From a virus, in the IMG/VR virus record IMGVR_UViG_3300026097_001210, positions 1-64,000 of that record: a DNA stretch of 64,000 bases; one strand, given 5' to 3'. Under the pieces are notes generated by a model that was not told where the DNA came from, searched no databases, and worked only from the letters and a program-made list of their open reading frames with translations. A program made the position numbers and the translations under genes. Positions 8,380 to 17,154 of the stretch are shown here, in pieces (position 1 is the first letter of the stretch; each line of letters begins with the position of its first letter).

Positions 8380-9983
8380 TGGAACAAGAGTGGACAGTCG
8401 GCGCTAGAATCGACGAATTAGAAAAACAAGAAAATAGCTTTAAGAATCAGGATCCATTCAACAAAAGCTGGGAAGACTTAAAGGCATACAATGGTTTGGC
8501 TACAAACTTTAAAAGAAGATCTACAAGAATTGCAAAAACCTTGGATATGCCACCAAGCGAGCAATACCTATCCAATGCTCGTGCCAGTCAGGTAGGAACA
8601 GACGGGGCAGGCTCTAAAGAAATTAATCCTGGCGACGTTTTTCGTAATGGCTACGGAATGTTTGATGTTATCACACCCCCATGGAACCTATACGAGCTTG
8701 CAAACTACTATGATACATCATTCGCTAATCACGCAGCTATTGATGCAAAGGTAGAGAATATCGTTGGACTTGGCTATGATTTCGCGGTATCAGAAAGAAC
8801 TATGCTTAGACTTGAAACTAATCAGGATGAGCTAGCCACTAAGCGTGCTCGCAACAGAATTGAAAGAGCAAGAATTGAGCTAAGGGACTGGATTGAAAAT
8901 CTTAATCAAGATGATTCTTTCACGAACACACTAATGAAGTTTTATACTGACGTTCAGTCAACTGGTAATGGATATTTAGAAATTGGTAGAACTACAAAGG
9001 GAGAGATTGGCTACATTGGACACATTCCCTCTACCACAATGCGAGTGCGAAGATTGCGCGATGGGTATGTTCAAATTATTGGACAGAAAGTTGTTTACTT
9101 CCGTAATTTCGGGGCAAATAATCAAAACCCCATGACCACCGACCCACGTCCAAATGAAATTATTCACTACAAAGAGTATTCTCCATTAAACACTTTTTAT
9201 GGTATTCCAGACATCATGTCTGCCATTTCATCACTTCATGGAGATCAGCTTGCCTCTCAGTACAACATTGACTACTTTGGAAATAAGGCTGTTCCAAGAT
9301 ATGTGGTTACCTTAAAGGGAGCAAAACTTTCTCCAGATGCTGAAGACAAGATGTTTAGATTTTTGCAAACAAGCCTAAAGGGTCAGTCCCATAGAACACT
9401 ATACATTCCACTACCTGGAGATACTGACAATAACAAAGTAGAGTTTAACATGGAGCCAATTGAAAATGGTGTTCAAGAGGCATCCTTTAATGAATACAGG
9501 GTCCGCAATAGAGATGATATTTTGGTTGCTCATCAGGTCCCTCTTTCAAAAATTGGTGGAGCAGATGCATCATCAATTGCATCAGCACTTGCACAAGACA
9601 GAACATTTAAAGAGCAGGTAGCTAGACCAGCACAAAAGAATTTAGAAAAAATTATAAACAAAGTCGTTAAAGAAAAAACAGACATTCTAGAGTTTAAGTT
9701 TAACGAACTAACATTGACAGACGAAATCGCTCAGTCACAAATTATTGAGCGCTATGTGAAGACACAGGTCATGACTCCAAACGAAGCAAGGCAAGAGCTT
9801 GGCCTCCCCCAAAGGCCAGATGGCGACGATCCATTCCTAATGTCCCCCAGACAAATGACTGATGCTAGAGCAAATTTGGCAGGGAATAGGGAAAGAGATT
9901 CTCAAAGATCAAATGAACAATCTGACAATACAGAAACACTACAAGGAAGAAACGCTCAGGGCGAAGGCCCAGCATCAGAGTAG
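8379..9983 (+). CDS. portal protein
   Basis: Forms the dodecameric DNA entry vertex of the head. The 534-residue protein has the order of motifs seen in HK97/PBSX-type portals: an N-terminal arm, a segment around 115-135 (NHAAIDAKVENIVGLGYDF), STGNGYLEIGR in the clip region, PNEIIHYKEYSPLNTFYG, then FGNKAVPRYVVTLKG, and DILVAHQVPLSKIG in the stem/wing region. The last 50 residues are polar and disordered. AAGGA lies just before the ATG. It is followed by the protease-scaffold and capsid genes, the usual head order, but the terminase is about 38 kb away. Confidence 0.9.
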   Translation: MEQEWTVGARIDELEKQENSFKNQDPFNKSWEDLKAYNGLATNFKRRSTRIAKTLDMPPSEQYLSNARASQVGTDGAGSKEINPGDVFRNGYGMFDVITPPWNLYELANYYDTSFANHAAIDAKVENIVGLGYDFAVSERTMLRLETNQDELATKRARNRIERARIELRDWIENLNQDDSFTNTLMKFYTDVQSTGNGYLEIGRTTKGEIGYIGHIPSTTMRVRRLRDGYVQIIGQKVVYFRNFGANNQNPMTTDPRPNEIIHYKEYSPLNTFYGIPDIMSAISSLHGDQLASQYNIDYFGNKAVPRYVVTLKGAKLSPDAEDKMFRFLQTSLKGQSHRTLYIPLPGDTDNNKVEFNMEPIENGVQEASFNEYRVRNRDDILVAHQVPLSKIGGADASSIASALAQDRTFKEQVARPAQKNLEKIINKVVKEKTDILEFKFNELTLTDEIAQSQIIERYVKTQVMTPNEARQELGLPQRPDGDDPFLMSPRQMTDARANLAGNRERDSQRSNEQSDNTETLQGRNAQGEGPASE

Positions 9984-10006
9984 AATGTTACAAAATATTA
10001 ATATAT

Positions 10007-10035
10007 TTGAACTTTCTTAAAAAACAATGTATAAT
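10007..10035 (+). promoter_or_regulatory. sigma70-like promoter upstream of the protease-capsid genes
   Basis: TTGAAC, a 17-base spacer and TATAAT. Transcription would start near 10042, only about 3 bases before ATG 10045, so this message is close to leaderless. The GGAG at 10036-10039 would lie upstream of the start point. Confidence 0.7.
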
Positions 10036-10044
10036 GGAGCTAGT

Positions 10045-11409
10045 ATGACTATGTTTAAAGCCCATTGGGATACAGATGGCGACGCCGTTCGCCTATCAAT
10101 GCCCTTTGCAAAAGTAGATAAAGAAAGACGCACAGTGTCTGGTTTTGCCACACTGGACAATGTTGATAAACAAAACGACATTGTTACCACCGATGCGTCT
10201 TTACAGGCTTTCTCCAAATTTCGCGGAAACATTCGAGAGATGCACCAGCCTTCGGCTGTTGGACGCATGGTGTCATTCAAAGAGGATAAGTATTTCGATC
10301 CTGACACCAAAAAATTCTATAGCGGCGTCTATGTTTCCGCGTACATTTCCAAGGGTGCACAAGACACCTGGGAAAAGGTAATGGACGGTACATATACAGG
10401 TTTTTCCATTGGCGGTAAAATGCTTAAATGGGACGATGCTTTCGATGAGAAAATGGATAAGCAAATTCGTATTATTAAAGAATATGACCTTGTAGAGCTT
10501 TCACTTGTTGACTCTCCTGCAAATCAGTTTGCTAGCATTCTATCTATCGAAAAGTCTAATAACGGTGAATTCGTAAAGGGAGAAGGCGTTGTAGATTTAG
10601 AAAATGTGTTTTGGGATTCGGATTCTGGGCTTGTCATACTGTCAGAAAACGAATCTGAAAACCACCCTGTTTCGGGGGAAGCTATGAAAAACATTGGATT
10701 TGTAGAAAAAGCCGATACAGAAAAAAATGACATGATAAAGTTCTTAGTTGATAGTGCTAAAGGCATTAATCTTTCTAAGATGACAGAGGAGGTAAGTCCT
10801 ATGACTGAAGCAACAGAAAATCTCACAGAAAAAACTGATGAGGTTGTTGAAGAAGTAGAGGTCGCTCCAGAGGCAGATGCCGAGACTGAAGAGGCAGCTG
10901 TTGAGGAAGAGGCCGAAAAGGCCGATTCTGCAGAAGAGACAGCTGAAGAATCAGAAGCAGACGTTGAAAAAGCTGATGCTACTGAAGCCGATGTCGAAGA
11001 GGCTGAGGCTACTGAAGCCGAAGTTGAAAAGGCCGAGGCTGTCGAGGCAGATGAAGAGGTAGCCAAGTCCGACGACGTAGCAGCCGTAGAGGCAGTTGCC
11101 GAAATTAAGGATACCCTCACATCAGCCTTTAGCGATCTTGCAGAAACCGTAAAAGCTCTTCACGAGCAGGTTAATGCATTAAACAAATCTATTACTGGTG
11201 TATCCGAAGAAGTTTCAGCTACAAAGCAAGAGCTTGCTGAAGCCAAGGGCCAGTTTGATGAGTTTGGTAAGCGTGTTGATGCTGTAGAGCAAGACACCGC
11301 TTTCCGTAAATCTGGCGATCTTGGCGAGATCGTGCAGGAACAACCAGAAATGGTTGAGAAATCCCTATGGGGCGGTCGTTTCCTCAAAACTGCCGACTTA
11401 TTTAAATAA
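10045..11409 (+). CDS. prohead protease fused to scaffold
   Basis: Residues 1-170 resemble XkdF-like (HK97-fold, herpesvirus-type) prohead serine proteases: FAKVDKERRTVSGFATLDN at the start, an REMHQPSAVG segment carrying the likely catalytic His, and TYTGFSIGGK with the likely Ser. From about 250 the sequence is a long Glu/Ala-rich region with decapeptide repeats, followed by a heptad-like helix (about 360-430), the usual design of a scaffold that is cut and lost on maturation. ATG 10045 is preferred over ATG 10027, which overlaps the -10 box. The capsid gene follows directly. Confidence 0.85.
   Translation: MTMFKAHWDTDGDAVRLSMPFAKVDKERRTVSGFATLDNVDKQNDIVTTDASLQAFSKFRGNIREMHQPSAVGRMVSFKEDKYFDPDTKKFYSGVYVSAYISKGAQDTWEKVMDGTYTGFSIGGKMLKWDDAFDEKMDKQIRIIKEYDLVELSLVDSPANQFASILSIEKSNNGEFVKGEGVVDLENVFWDSDSGLVILSENESENHPVSGEAMKNIGFVEKADTEKNDMIKFLVDSAKGINLSKMTEEVSPMTEATENLTEKTDEVVEEVEVAPEADAETEEAAVEEEAEKADSAEETAEESEADVEKADATEADVEEAEATEAEVEKAEAVEADEEVAKSDDVAAVEAVAEIKDTLTSAFSDLAETVKALHEQVNALNKSITGVSEEVSATKQELAEAKGQFDEFGKRVDAVEQDTAFRKSGDLGEIVQEQPEMVEKSLWGGRFLKTADLFK
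10951..11040 (+). repeat. three tandem 30-bp repeats in the scaffold region
   Basis: Units at 10951-10980, 10981-11010 and 11011-11040 encode decapeptides of the type TEADVEEAEA. The second and third share most bases. Repeat expansion or contraction here would change scaffold length without altering frame. Confidence 0.8.
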
Positions 11410-11435
11410 GCAAAAAATCACTTAGGAGGTGACAA

Positions 11436-12566
11436 ATGTCGGAAGAGATCAAGAAGAATCAGCCAGGTGAATCTGGTGAACTAGGAGGTACTGCTCCTGG
11501 TAACTTCCAGGGCCAGGGTGCATTCGCATCTGGTGGCGTTGGAGGCGTGACAGACCCTGGTGCTGACACACTTGGTAACATTCCTACCGCCGAGTTCGGT
11601 GTTACTACTGGTCCAAACGCAGTAAACCCTTCGGGTGATGCAGCTAGTGGTATTCTCCGTCCCGAGCAAGCACGTCGTTTTATTGACTACGTGTGGGATG
11701 GCACCGTTCTCGCCAAGGATGGTCGCCGTGTAACAATGCGCGCCAACACAATGGAACTCGAAAAAGTCAATGTTGGTGAGCGTGTTATTCGTGCAGCTTC
11801 ACAAGGTATTGGTGACTACACCAACACTGGTGCTACATTCAGCAAGGTAGAACTTACTACAAAGAAGATCCGCCTTGACTGGGAGGTCAGCGCTGAGGCA
11901 CTCGAAGACAACATCGAAGGTGCAGCTCTAGAAGACCACCTAGTAAGACTCATGACAAATGCTTTTGCAAATGACATCGAGGACCTTGCTATTAATGGTG
12001 ATGGTACTACAGGTAACTTCCTTTCCATTATGGACGGATTCGTTAACCGCGTAAAGACCAACGGAGATGCTCACGAGTATGTTGCTGAGGTGACCGACAA
12101 TGCCTGGACTACAGAGGTTATGCAGGGAATTCTCCTTGCCATGCCACGTAAGTACCGCGCACTTAAGAACAACCTTAAGTTCTACGCTGGTACTGACGCA
12201 TTCCAGGGAATTGTCAAGAACAACGGTACACTTGCTGACGCTATTGCTGAAGCATTTGCTGGCACACCAGCTGGTACAGAGCAGAACCGTCAGGCCTACC
12301 TCGATGGTCAGGCTCAGACACTCGGTACTGCTCGCACCACTCGTGTTCTCGGTATCGACGTTCAGGAAGTTCCATACTACCCAGAGGGCTATGTAGACAT
12401 TACATTCCCCGCTAACCGTGTATGGGGTTTCCAGCGCGACATCACTGTAAACCGTGAGTATGTTGCCAAAAAGGACACAATTGAATACACAGTATTCGTC
12501 CGCTTTGGTATTCAGTGGGAAGAGGAAGACGCCGTCGCATACGCAGACGCCGCTGCTGATTCCTAA
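11436..12566 (+). CDS. major capsid protein, HK97 fold
   Basis: Forms the icosahedral shell. The N-terminal 65 residues are Gly/Pro-rich and probably flexible or cleaved by the upstream protease. From ILRPEQARRFIDYVWDGTVLAKDGR the sequence follows the HK97-type capsid pattern, with an extended arm, a long spine helix (EDHLVRLMTNAFANDIEDLAINGDG) and P-domain strands near the end (DTIEYTVFVRFGIQWEEEDA). The ribosome site AGGAGGTGA is the strongest in the window. Codons are richer in C at third positions than in neighbouring genes, which suggests selection for very high expression. A strong terminator follows. Confidence 0.92.
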   Translation: MSEEIKKNQPGESGELGGTAPGNFQGQGAFASGGVGGVTDPGADTLGNIPTAEFGVTTGPNAVNPSGDAASGILRPEQARRFIDYVWDGTVLAKDGRRVTMRANTMELEKVNVGERVIRAASQGIGDYTNTGATFSKVELTTKKIRLDWEVSAEALEDNIEGAALEDHLVRLMTNAFANDIEDLAINGDGTTGNFLSIMDGFVNRVKTNGDAHEYVAEVTDNAWTTEVMQGILLAMPRKYRALKNNLKFYAGTDAFQGIVKNNGTLADAIAEAFAGTPAGTEQNRQAYLDGQAQTLGTARTTRVLGIDVQEVPYYPEGYVDITFPANRVWGFQRDITVNREYVAKKDTIEYTVFVRFGIQWEEEDAVAYADAAADS

Positions 12567-12581
12567 TAACTCAACATTAAG

Positions 12582-12611
12582 GGGCAGGGGGCTTCGGCTC
12601 CCTGCCCTTTT
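12582..12611 (+). terminator. rho-independent terminator after the capsid gene
   Basis: An 11-bp stem, GGGCAGGGGGC with GCTCCCTGCCC (one G-T pair), closes a TTCG tetraloop and is followed by TTTTATTTA. It ends the capsid transcript. Confidence 0.92.
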
Positions 12612-12619
12612 ATTTATTC

Positions 12620-12640
12620 TGATATAATGTAATTAGGAGG
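12620..12640 (+). promoter_or_regulatory. extended -10 fused to Shine-Dalgarno
   Basis: TGATATAAT, then GTAATT, then AGGAGG. It restarts transcription right after the capsid terminator. The leader before ATG 12649 would be about 14 bases. Confidence 0.7.
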
Positions 12641-12648
12641 CATACAAA

Positions 12649-13008
12649 ATGTCAGAAACAAATGCATGGGAAAAACCAGATACTTCTGAAGAATCTATTA
12701 TCACTGGAAAGACAACGTCTAAGAAAAGTGATGGAGATAAGCAGGGGTATGTTGGTTCAATTGAGACGGGTGCAATTGGTGTAACAGCTAAGGCACCTAA
12801 GAAAAAGCCTGCTGCTTCTAGAAAGTCTCCAGCCAAGAAAAGCGAAACAACTGCTATTTATTCTTCAAAGAATGTTGTTTGGCAGGGGGTTGGAAAGCTA
12901 GAAAAAGGCTATAACATTGTAACTGATAAACAAGCAGAGCAATGGTTAACTAGAGGTCATGTCCGTTTAGCTACGCCAGAAGAGGTTGCTAGAGAATACG
13001 GAAAGTAA
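12649..13008 (+). CDS. hypothetical head protein with basic linker, 119 aa
   Basis: Residues 1-65 are polar and disordered with a Lys/Ala/Pro-rich stretch (AKAPKKKPAASRKSPAKKS). Residues 68-119 look like a small compact domain with conserved hydrophobics (VVWQGVGKLEKGYNIVTDKQAEQWL). The family is not recognised. It lies between the capsid and the head-tail connectors, so a capsid accessory or connector-associated role is likely by position. The basic linker could contact packaged DNA, but this is not shown. Confidence 0.7.
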   Translation: MSETNAWEKPDTSEESIITGKTTSKKSDGDKQGYVGSIETGAIGVTAKAPKKKPAASRKSPAKKSETTAIYSSKNVVWQGVGKLEKGYNIVTDKQAEQWLTRGHVRLATPEEVAREYGK

Positions 13009-13011
13009 AAA

Positions 13012-13890
13012 ATGGAAATACTGAGAGTTCCGTCATATCAAATTCAAGCAGAAATTTCGGTTTCTTCGCCATCAACGAGTTACGACTATACCGTAACAGA
13101 TATGGCGGATAACTCAGTTTCTAATGGGACGCTAACTTCTAGCATCGATTCTAAAATTACAATAGATTTTTCCGATAAGTATGATTCTAGCTATTTAGTT
13201 AACGTAGATGGCACAGATCATTATATTGATGTTGTCAGACCGTATGTAGACCCCACTACTAAAGCAGAAACAGCTTCTGAAATTAATGATTATGCAAAAT
13301 ATGAAATTATTGCAAGAGCAATTATTGACTCAGTTGTTCGAGAGGGATTCTACTACAAAAAGCACACAATTCAAACTACTGGTCTAGGTGCTGACTATAT
13401 ACCGCTTTGGGTTAACGCTCACAGGGTGCTGAAGCTTTATGAAAACAATGTCTTAATGTATGATTTTGACAATGCAGAAAACTATAGCACATCTTACAAA
13501 GTTACTACAGATAAAACAGCTGTTATAGAAGATTATGAAGATATGATTAATAGGTTGGAATCCTCCGCCCTTATGATACCCTCGGCTGGTTCAGATATCT
13601 TTGATATCAAATACACATACAAAGGTTTTCCTAAGACTTTTGACTACACGATTGTTTTAGAGGTGGGGTATCCAAATATTCCATCAGACATTGTTAGAGC
13701 TACGGAGCTATTGGTTGATGATATTGCTTGCGGTAGGCTAGACTATGCCCAAAGATATATGAAGAGCTATCAAACAGATCAATTTAAGATAGGCTTTGAT
13801 GACAGAGTATTTGAGGGTACTGGCAATCTAGTTGTAGACAAGATACTTTCTAAATATGCAAAGTCAATCACTAATCCTGGAGTATTGTAA
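13012..13890 (+). CDS. head-tail adaptor (connector) protein
   Basis: Its 292 residues appear to have two parts. Residues 1-80 form an Ig-like beta domain (YDYTVTDMADNSV..., IDVVRPYV). Residues 90-292 are largely helical with a beta insert, like gp15/gp6-type adaptors that bind under the portal (for example EINDYAKYEIIARAIIDSVV and DIVRATELLVDDIACG). It is followed by three short genes in the standard adaptor, stopper, gp10-like and terminator order. The assignment rests mainly on this order. The ribosome site is weak (GGAAAG). Confidence 0.7.
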   Translation: MEILRVPSYQIQAEISVSSPSTSYDYTVTDMADNSVSNGTLTSSIDSKITIDFSDKYDSSYLVNVDGTDHYIDVVRPYVDPTTKAETASEINDYAKYEIIARAIIDSVVREGFYYKKHTIQTTGLGADYIPLWVNAHRVLKLYENNVLMYDFDNAENYSTSYKVTTDKTAVIEDYEDMINRLESSALMIPSAGSDIFDIKYTYKGFPKTFDYTIVLEVGYPNIPSDIVRATELLVDDIACGRLDYAQRYMKSYQTDQFKIGFDDRVFEGTGNLVVDKILSKYAKSITNPGVL

Positions 13891-14336
13891 TGGAATGTGG
13901 ATCAAACGACCCCTTGTTCCCAATGCAAGCAGATATTTACTATCCAGAAGTTAACCAAAGCGCTTATGGGAATGTTAGCAAGAACTGGATGAAAGATAGA
14001 ACGATTTCTTGCAACCTTGGGCCAGCAGGCTCTCGCTTTAAGGAAGAGGTTGACCCACAAGTTGCTTTAAACATAGAGTCTCTCTTAATTGGTAGATTTA
14101 AAGAAGATATTAGGTTTTCGGGTGACGATCGGGGTAAAGCAATTACCAACATTGTCATTAGCAATGTAAAAGATAGAAACTGTAATGATTTATATGTAGA
14201 AACATCTGGCGCTAGATCTGGACAGTCAACTATTTTTGAAGTTGCAACGGTAACTCCCCACGTCGGACCTTTTGGAGGAGTAGAGTATTATCGAGTTATT
14301 CTTAAAAGATCAGAGAATCAGGGGGTAGACGTATGA
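13890..14336 (+). CDS. head-tail stopper-like protein
   Basis: A 148-residue, beta-rich protein with few helices, in the position of the stopper (SPP1 gp16 or HK97 gp9/gp10 class) that plugs the connector. There is a two-Cys N-terminal region and a conserved-looking GDDRGKAITNIVISNVKDR segment. GGAG precedes the ATG, whose A overlaps the stop of the adaptor gene. It overlaps the next gene by ATGA. Function is inferred from order and size only. Confidence 0.6.
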   Translation: MECGSNDPLFPMQADIYYPEVNQSAYGNVSKNWMKDRTISCNLGPAGSRFKEEVDPQVALNIESLLIGRFKEDIRFSGDDRGKAITNIVISNVKDRNCNDLYVETSGARSGQSTIFEVATVTPHVGPFGGVEYYRVILKRSENQGVDV

Positions 14337-15010
14337 TAAGCGTTGAGTTTGATTCAAAATCTTTTGCAAGAGAAATGAAAATGATTACCGACTATGCCTA
14401 TGGTTTTGTTCAGGGGGCTAGATCTGGACAGAAAGTTTTAATAGATCAAATTGGTAGAACCGCTGTAGAAATTCTTGGTGAGTTTATTGATTCTAATGCT
14501 AGAGCTAACTCAGATGCACTTCATCATGTTTATGAATGGGGGCAATCTGGAAGCCCCGCCGCAAGACTTTTTGATTTACAATATTCTACATATGGAGGAG
14601 GCCTAACAATTAGCTCCTCTTTTAGACAGTCGTCTAGTATTAAAAAGGGGTCCAACGTTCCTTTCTACGACAAAGCAAGAATAATGGAGCAAGGCATTCC
14701 AGTGAGAATTAAACCCGTCAGGGCGCAAGCACTACGATTTGAAGATGATGGCGAAGAGGTTTTTACAAAAAAACCAGTAACGGTAGACAATCCAGGTGGA
14801 AGCCAGGTAGAGGGTAATTTTAAAGAAACTATTGATATGTTTTTTAACAATTATTTTTCACAGGCTTTTTTGCAGGTAAGTGGAATTTCTCAAATACTAA
14901 ATGATGTTGTAACATTTTCTAAAAATTTACCAAGAGCAAAATCTGGTGGACGTTCTGCTGGATATGATGTTGGATATCGTTGGATTGCTGCAAGGAGGTT
15001 TGGAGTATAA
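14333..15010 (+). CDS. head-tail joining protein, HK97 gp10-like
   Basis: At 225 residues it is larger than the usual 120-160 aa family member. It has a Phe/Lys-rich helical N-terminus (SFAREMKMITDYAYGFVQGA), a central region with QSGSPAARLFDLQ, and an arginine-rich end. This size and position fit HK97 gp10-like or minor capsid proteins that guide tail attachment. The ATGA overlap at its start and TAATG overlap at its end place it in the connector operon. The call is by position with limited sequence support. Confidence 0.6.
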   Translation: MISVEFDSKSFAREMKMITDYAYGFVQGARSGQKVLIDQIGRTAVEILGEFIDSNARANSDALHHVYEWGQSGSPAARLFDLQYSTYGGGLTISSSFRQSSSIKKGSNVPFYDKARIMEQGIPVRIKPVRAQALRFEDDGEEVFTKKPVTVDNPGGSQVEGNFKETIDMFFNNYFSQAFLQVSGISQILNDVVTFSKNLPRAKSGGRSAGYDVGYRWIAARRFGV

Positions 15011-15642
15011 TGGCTATAGATTATCCCCCAGTTTTTATTAATTATTATTTAGCTGACAAAGTGTATGAAAGAATTCCAGATTATTACTTTAAACCTTCTC
15101 TTGGAATACAGGAAGAGTTCTTTCCAAGTGAAAACAATCCCTTTAGCTACCCCCTGAGATTTTTTCCAACACAGCCAACATCTATCGACACTTTAACCGA
15201 AGAGTTTCCAGAAGCTGCCGAAAACGTTTTTGCTGTATACGACAGAATGTTTAGAATGAGAAGGGGCCCCTTTCCTCATAAAAGAACTGAGCAGTTGCTG
15301 TACTACTTCTACAAAACAGCAGGAGACATCGAGGCACTAATTGAAACAACTCAGATTGTTGCAGAGCTACTGGATGATGGCGACGAATCCGCGGTAGATG
15401 TCAATAGATGGATCAGAGATCTTTATAAAAATGCTGGAACCACCTCAGATTATTCAAAAGGAGAAGATTCCAACGGAAGACCATACCTGACTATTTTAGG
15501 AAAAGATTTCTATCTTCCATATTTTCATGAGTTTAAGATTTTTCAATTAGAAGAAGCAAGAGATATTATTGATTTTGGAACAGCTAGAACATATGCTGCC
15601 AACAAACTAATTATTGAGTACTGCTGGCATAAAACTGTTTAA
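15010..15642 (+). CDS. tail terminator/completion-type protein
   Basis: The start at 15010 is chosen over an upstream in-frame ATG because AGGAGG and GGAG lie before it and its A is shared with the stop of the preceding gene. The 210-residue protein is rich in Tyr and Phe and has a helical core (TEQLLYYFYKTAGDIEALIETTQIVAELL). It sits immediately before the major tail tube gene, where phages usually encode the tail terminator that caps the tube. No specific motif proves this. Confidence 0.6.
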   Translation: MAIDYPPVFINYYLADKVYERIPDYYFKPSLGIQEEFFPSENNPFSYPLRFFPTQPTSIDTLTEEFPEAAENVFAVYDRMFRMRRGPFPHKRTEQLLYYFYKTAGDIEALIETTQIVAELLDDGDESAVDVNRWIRDLYKNAGTTSDYSKGEDSNGRPYLTILGKDFYLPYFHEFKIFQLEEARDIIDFGTARTYAANKLIIEYCWHKTV

Positions 15643-15654
15643 TTTAAAAATGGC

Positions 15655-15663
15655 TGTTATACT
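15655..15663 (+). promoter_or_regulatory. extended -10 promoter for the tail tube gene
   Basis: TGTTATACT. The start would be near 15670, leaving a leader of about 50 bases, the longest of the late genes here. Confidence 0.6.
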
Positions 15664-15689
15664 TAAAGCTGAGGAAACGCGCCTACTAC

Positions 15690-15701
15690 TTCATATATGA
15701 A
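15690..15701 (+). repeat. 12-bp perfect palindrome in the tail-tube leader
   Basis: TTCATATATGAA lies between the promoter and the ribosome site of the tail tube gene. It may be an mRNA-stabilising hairpin when extended by flanking bases, or an operator. Confidence 0.5.
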
Positions 15702-15718
15702 AGAAGAGGTGAAATACT

Positions 15719-16378
15719 ATGGCATATTCAAGAGGTAATAGCTCCCAGATTATTGTGGGTGCTGCTGCTCTTTTCACATTCGAAGAGGGTGAGCTTACCG
15801 ATGCTGACCTGCCAACAGTTGTAGATGACCTAAGCTACCGCGAGACTCTCTCGGACGCTACTGACGGTGTGGGCTTCCGCAACGTTGGTTACACCATGAA
15901 CGGTCTAGAAATTGTTTTCCAGCCCGACTTTGGTGAGGTACAGGTAGACCAGATTCTCGACGTTGCTAAGCTTTACAAGCAGGGTATGCAGGTTAATCTA
16001 AACACTGCATTCGCTGAAGCAACACTTGAGAACCTGCTATTTGCAGTTGCAGGTAAGAGCGATGACATCACAGAGGGCCCAACAACTGGTTCCTTTGCTG
16101 GTTCTTCAAACACAGTGCTAGACATGTCGTCTGGTGACATCGGTGAGTGCCCAGTCGAGCGTGGTCTTGTTGCTGTCGGACCAGGTACAGGAGACTGTGC
16201 AATTGGTGATCAGATCGAGCGTATCTATGTTGGATACCGTGCACTTTCAATTGAAAGCGTTACAGTGTCCGCAAAGCGCGACGAGCCAACAATGTTTGAA
16301 GTTTCATTCAGAATGCTTCCAAACAACAGCGGTTCCTACGGTAAAATCGTAGACCGTACCATTCCAGCTTCTAGCTAG
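15719..16378 (+). CDS. major tail tube protein
   Basis: Forms the stacked rings of the tail tube. The 219-residue protein is acidic, beta-rich and starts MAYSRGNSSQIIVGAAALF, with strands such as IERIYVGYRALSIESVTVSAK near the end, as in lambda gpV-like tube proteins. It lies between the terminator-type gene and the chaperones. Like the capsid gene it has its own promoter, its own strong terminator and a C-ending codon bias, all consistent with a protein made in hundreds of copies per virion. GAAGAGGTGA is the ribosome site. Confidence 0.85.
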   Translation: MAYSRGNSSQIIVGAAALFTFEEGELTDADLPTVVDDLSYRETLSDATDGVGFRNVGYTMNGLEIVFQPDFGEVQVDQILDVAKLYKQGMQVNLNTAFAEATLENLLFAVAGKSDDITEGPTTGSFAGSSNTVLDMSSGDIGECPVERGLVAVGPGTGDCAIGDQIERIYVGYRALSIESVTVSAKRDEPTMFEVSFRMLPNNSGSYGKIVDRTIPASS

Positions 16379-16396
16379 AATACAATTTAATATAAG

Positions 16397-16435
16397 GCGC
16401 CCAGGGGCTAATATCCCCCTGGGCGCTTATGTTTT
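16397..16435 (+). terminator. rho-independent terminator after the tail tube gene
   Basis: An 11-bp perfect stem, GCGCCCAGGGG with CCCCTGGGCGC, has an 8-base loop and is followed by TTATGTTTT. The last Ts run into the next promoter. Confidence 0.88.
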
Positions 16436-16443
16436 GGTACAAT
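16435..16443 (+). promoter_or_regulatory. extended -10 promoter giving a leaderless mRNA
   Basis: TGGTACAAT is followed by six bases and ATG 16450. It begins at the end of the terminator T-tract. No ribosome site precedes the ATG. Confidence 0.7.
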
Positions 16444-16449
16444 TATATT

Positions 16450-17133
16450 ATGGCTACCGACATATACAAGAAAAACTATGTAGAGTTGATTGACGGTACC
16501 AAGGTAGTCTTGTCACCATTAAAAATAAAATATCTAAAAGAATTTATGAATATTTTTGAAAATATTAAAAACTCAAAAAACGATGACGAATCCATCACAA
16601 TACTTTCTGAATGTGCTGCTGTATGTATGCAACAAAACTATCCCATTATTCAAACTAGAGAAGATTTGGAAGACCACGTTGACCTTCCAACCGTTTATGA
16701 AATATTAGATTATTGTGCGGGTATTAAAATTAATCCCGAAGAAAGCAGTGTTGACGAACAAGCAAAACAACAAAAGACTGGCAACAGCTGGGACGAGCTG
16801 GACTTAGCTTCTCTAGAAGCAGAAATTTTTACTACGGGTGCCTGGAAAAACTTTGAAGAACTTGAGTCCTCGATTAACATGAAAGAACTAGTTGCCGTTC
16901 TAGAAAAAATTAGAGAGCTTGATTATAATGAGAAAAAGTTTTTTGCTGCAATCCAAGGCGTTGACTTGGATAAAAACTCCAACAAGGGCCAGGATGAATG
17001 GGAAAAGATGAAAGCAAGAGTCTTTAGCAATAATGCTACTGAGGACCCAGATGACATCCTTTCCTTGCAGGGTATAAATGCAGAAAAGGCTGGATTTGGA
17101 ATAGGCATGGGGCTTTCCTACGAAAAACTTTAG
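16450..17133 (+). CDS. tail assembly chaperone, long form
   Basis: The start at 16450 is chosen because the -10 box six bases upstream gives a leaderless message; the in-frame ATG at 16429 lies inside the terminator tail and -10. Residues 1-95 (for example VELIDGTKVVLSPLKIKYLKEFM and HVDLPTVYEILD) form a domain that is clearly repeated in the next gene. Residues 100-227 are an extra acidic, helical tail. Position between tube and tape measure identifies it as the tail-assembly chaperone class (lambda gpG/gpGT). The tail of the long form would be the gpT-like part that binds the tube protein. Confidence 0.8.
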   Translation: MATDIYKKNYVELIDGTKVVLSPLKIKYLKEFMNIFENIKNSKNDDESITILSECAAVCMQQNYPIIQTREDLEDHVDLPTVYEILDYCAGIKINPEESSVDEQAKQQKTGNSWDELDLASLEAEIFTTGAWKNFEELESSINMKELVAVLEKIRELDYNEKKFFAAIQGVDLDKNSNKGQDEWEKMKARVFSNNATEDPDDILSLQGINAEKAGFGIGMGLSYEKL

Positions 17134-17154
17134 TCAATAATTAAGAATCGATTA

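Noticed and set aside
10524-11120. Long minus-strand frame of 198 codons opposite the scaffold gene
   Set aside because: It is the mirror of the Glu/Ala-rich repeats, giving a Ser/Ala-rich translation, with no ribosome site or promoter.
12100-12396. Plus-strand frame inside the capsid gene
   Set aside because: It arises from the C-rich codon bias of the capsid gene and has no ribosome site.
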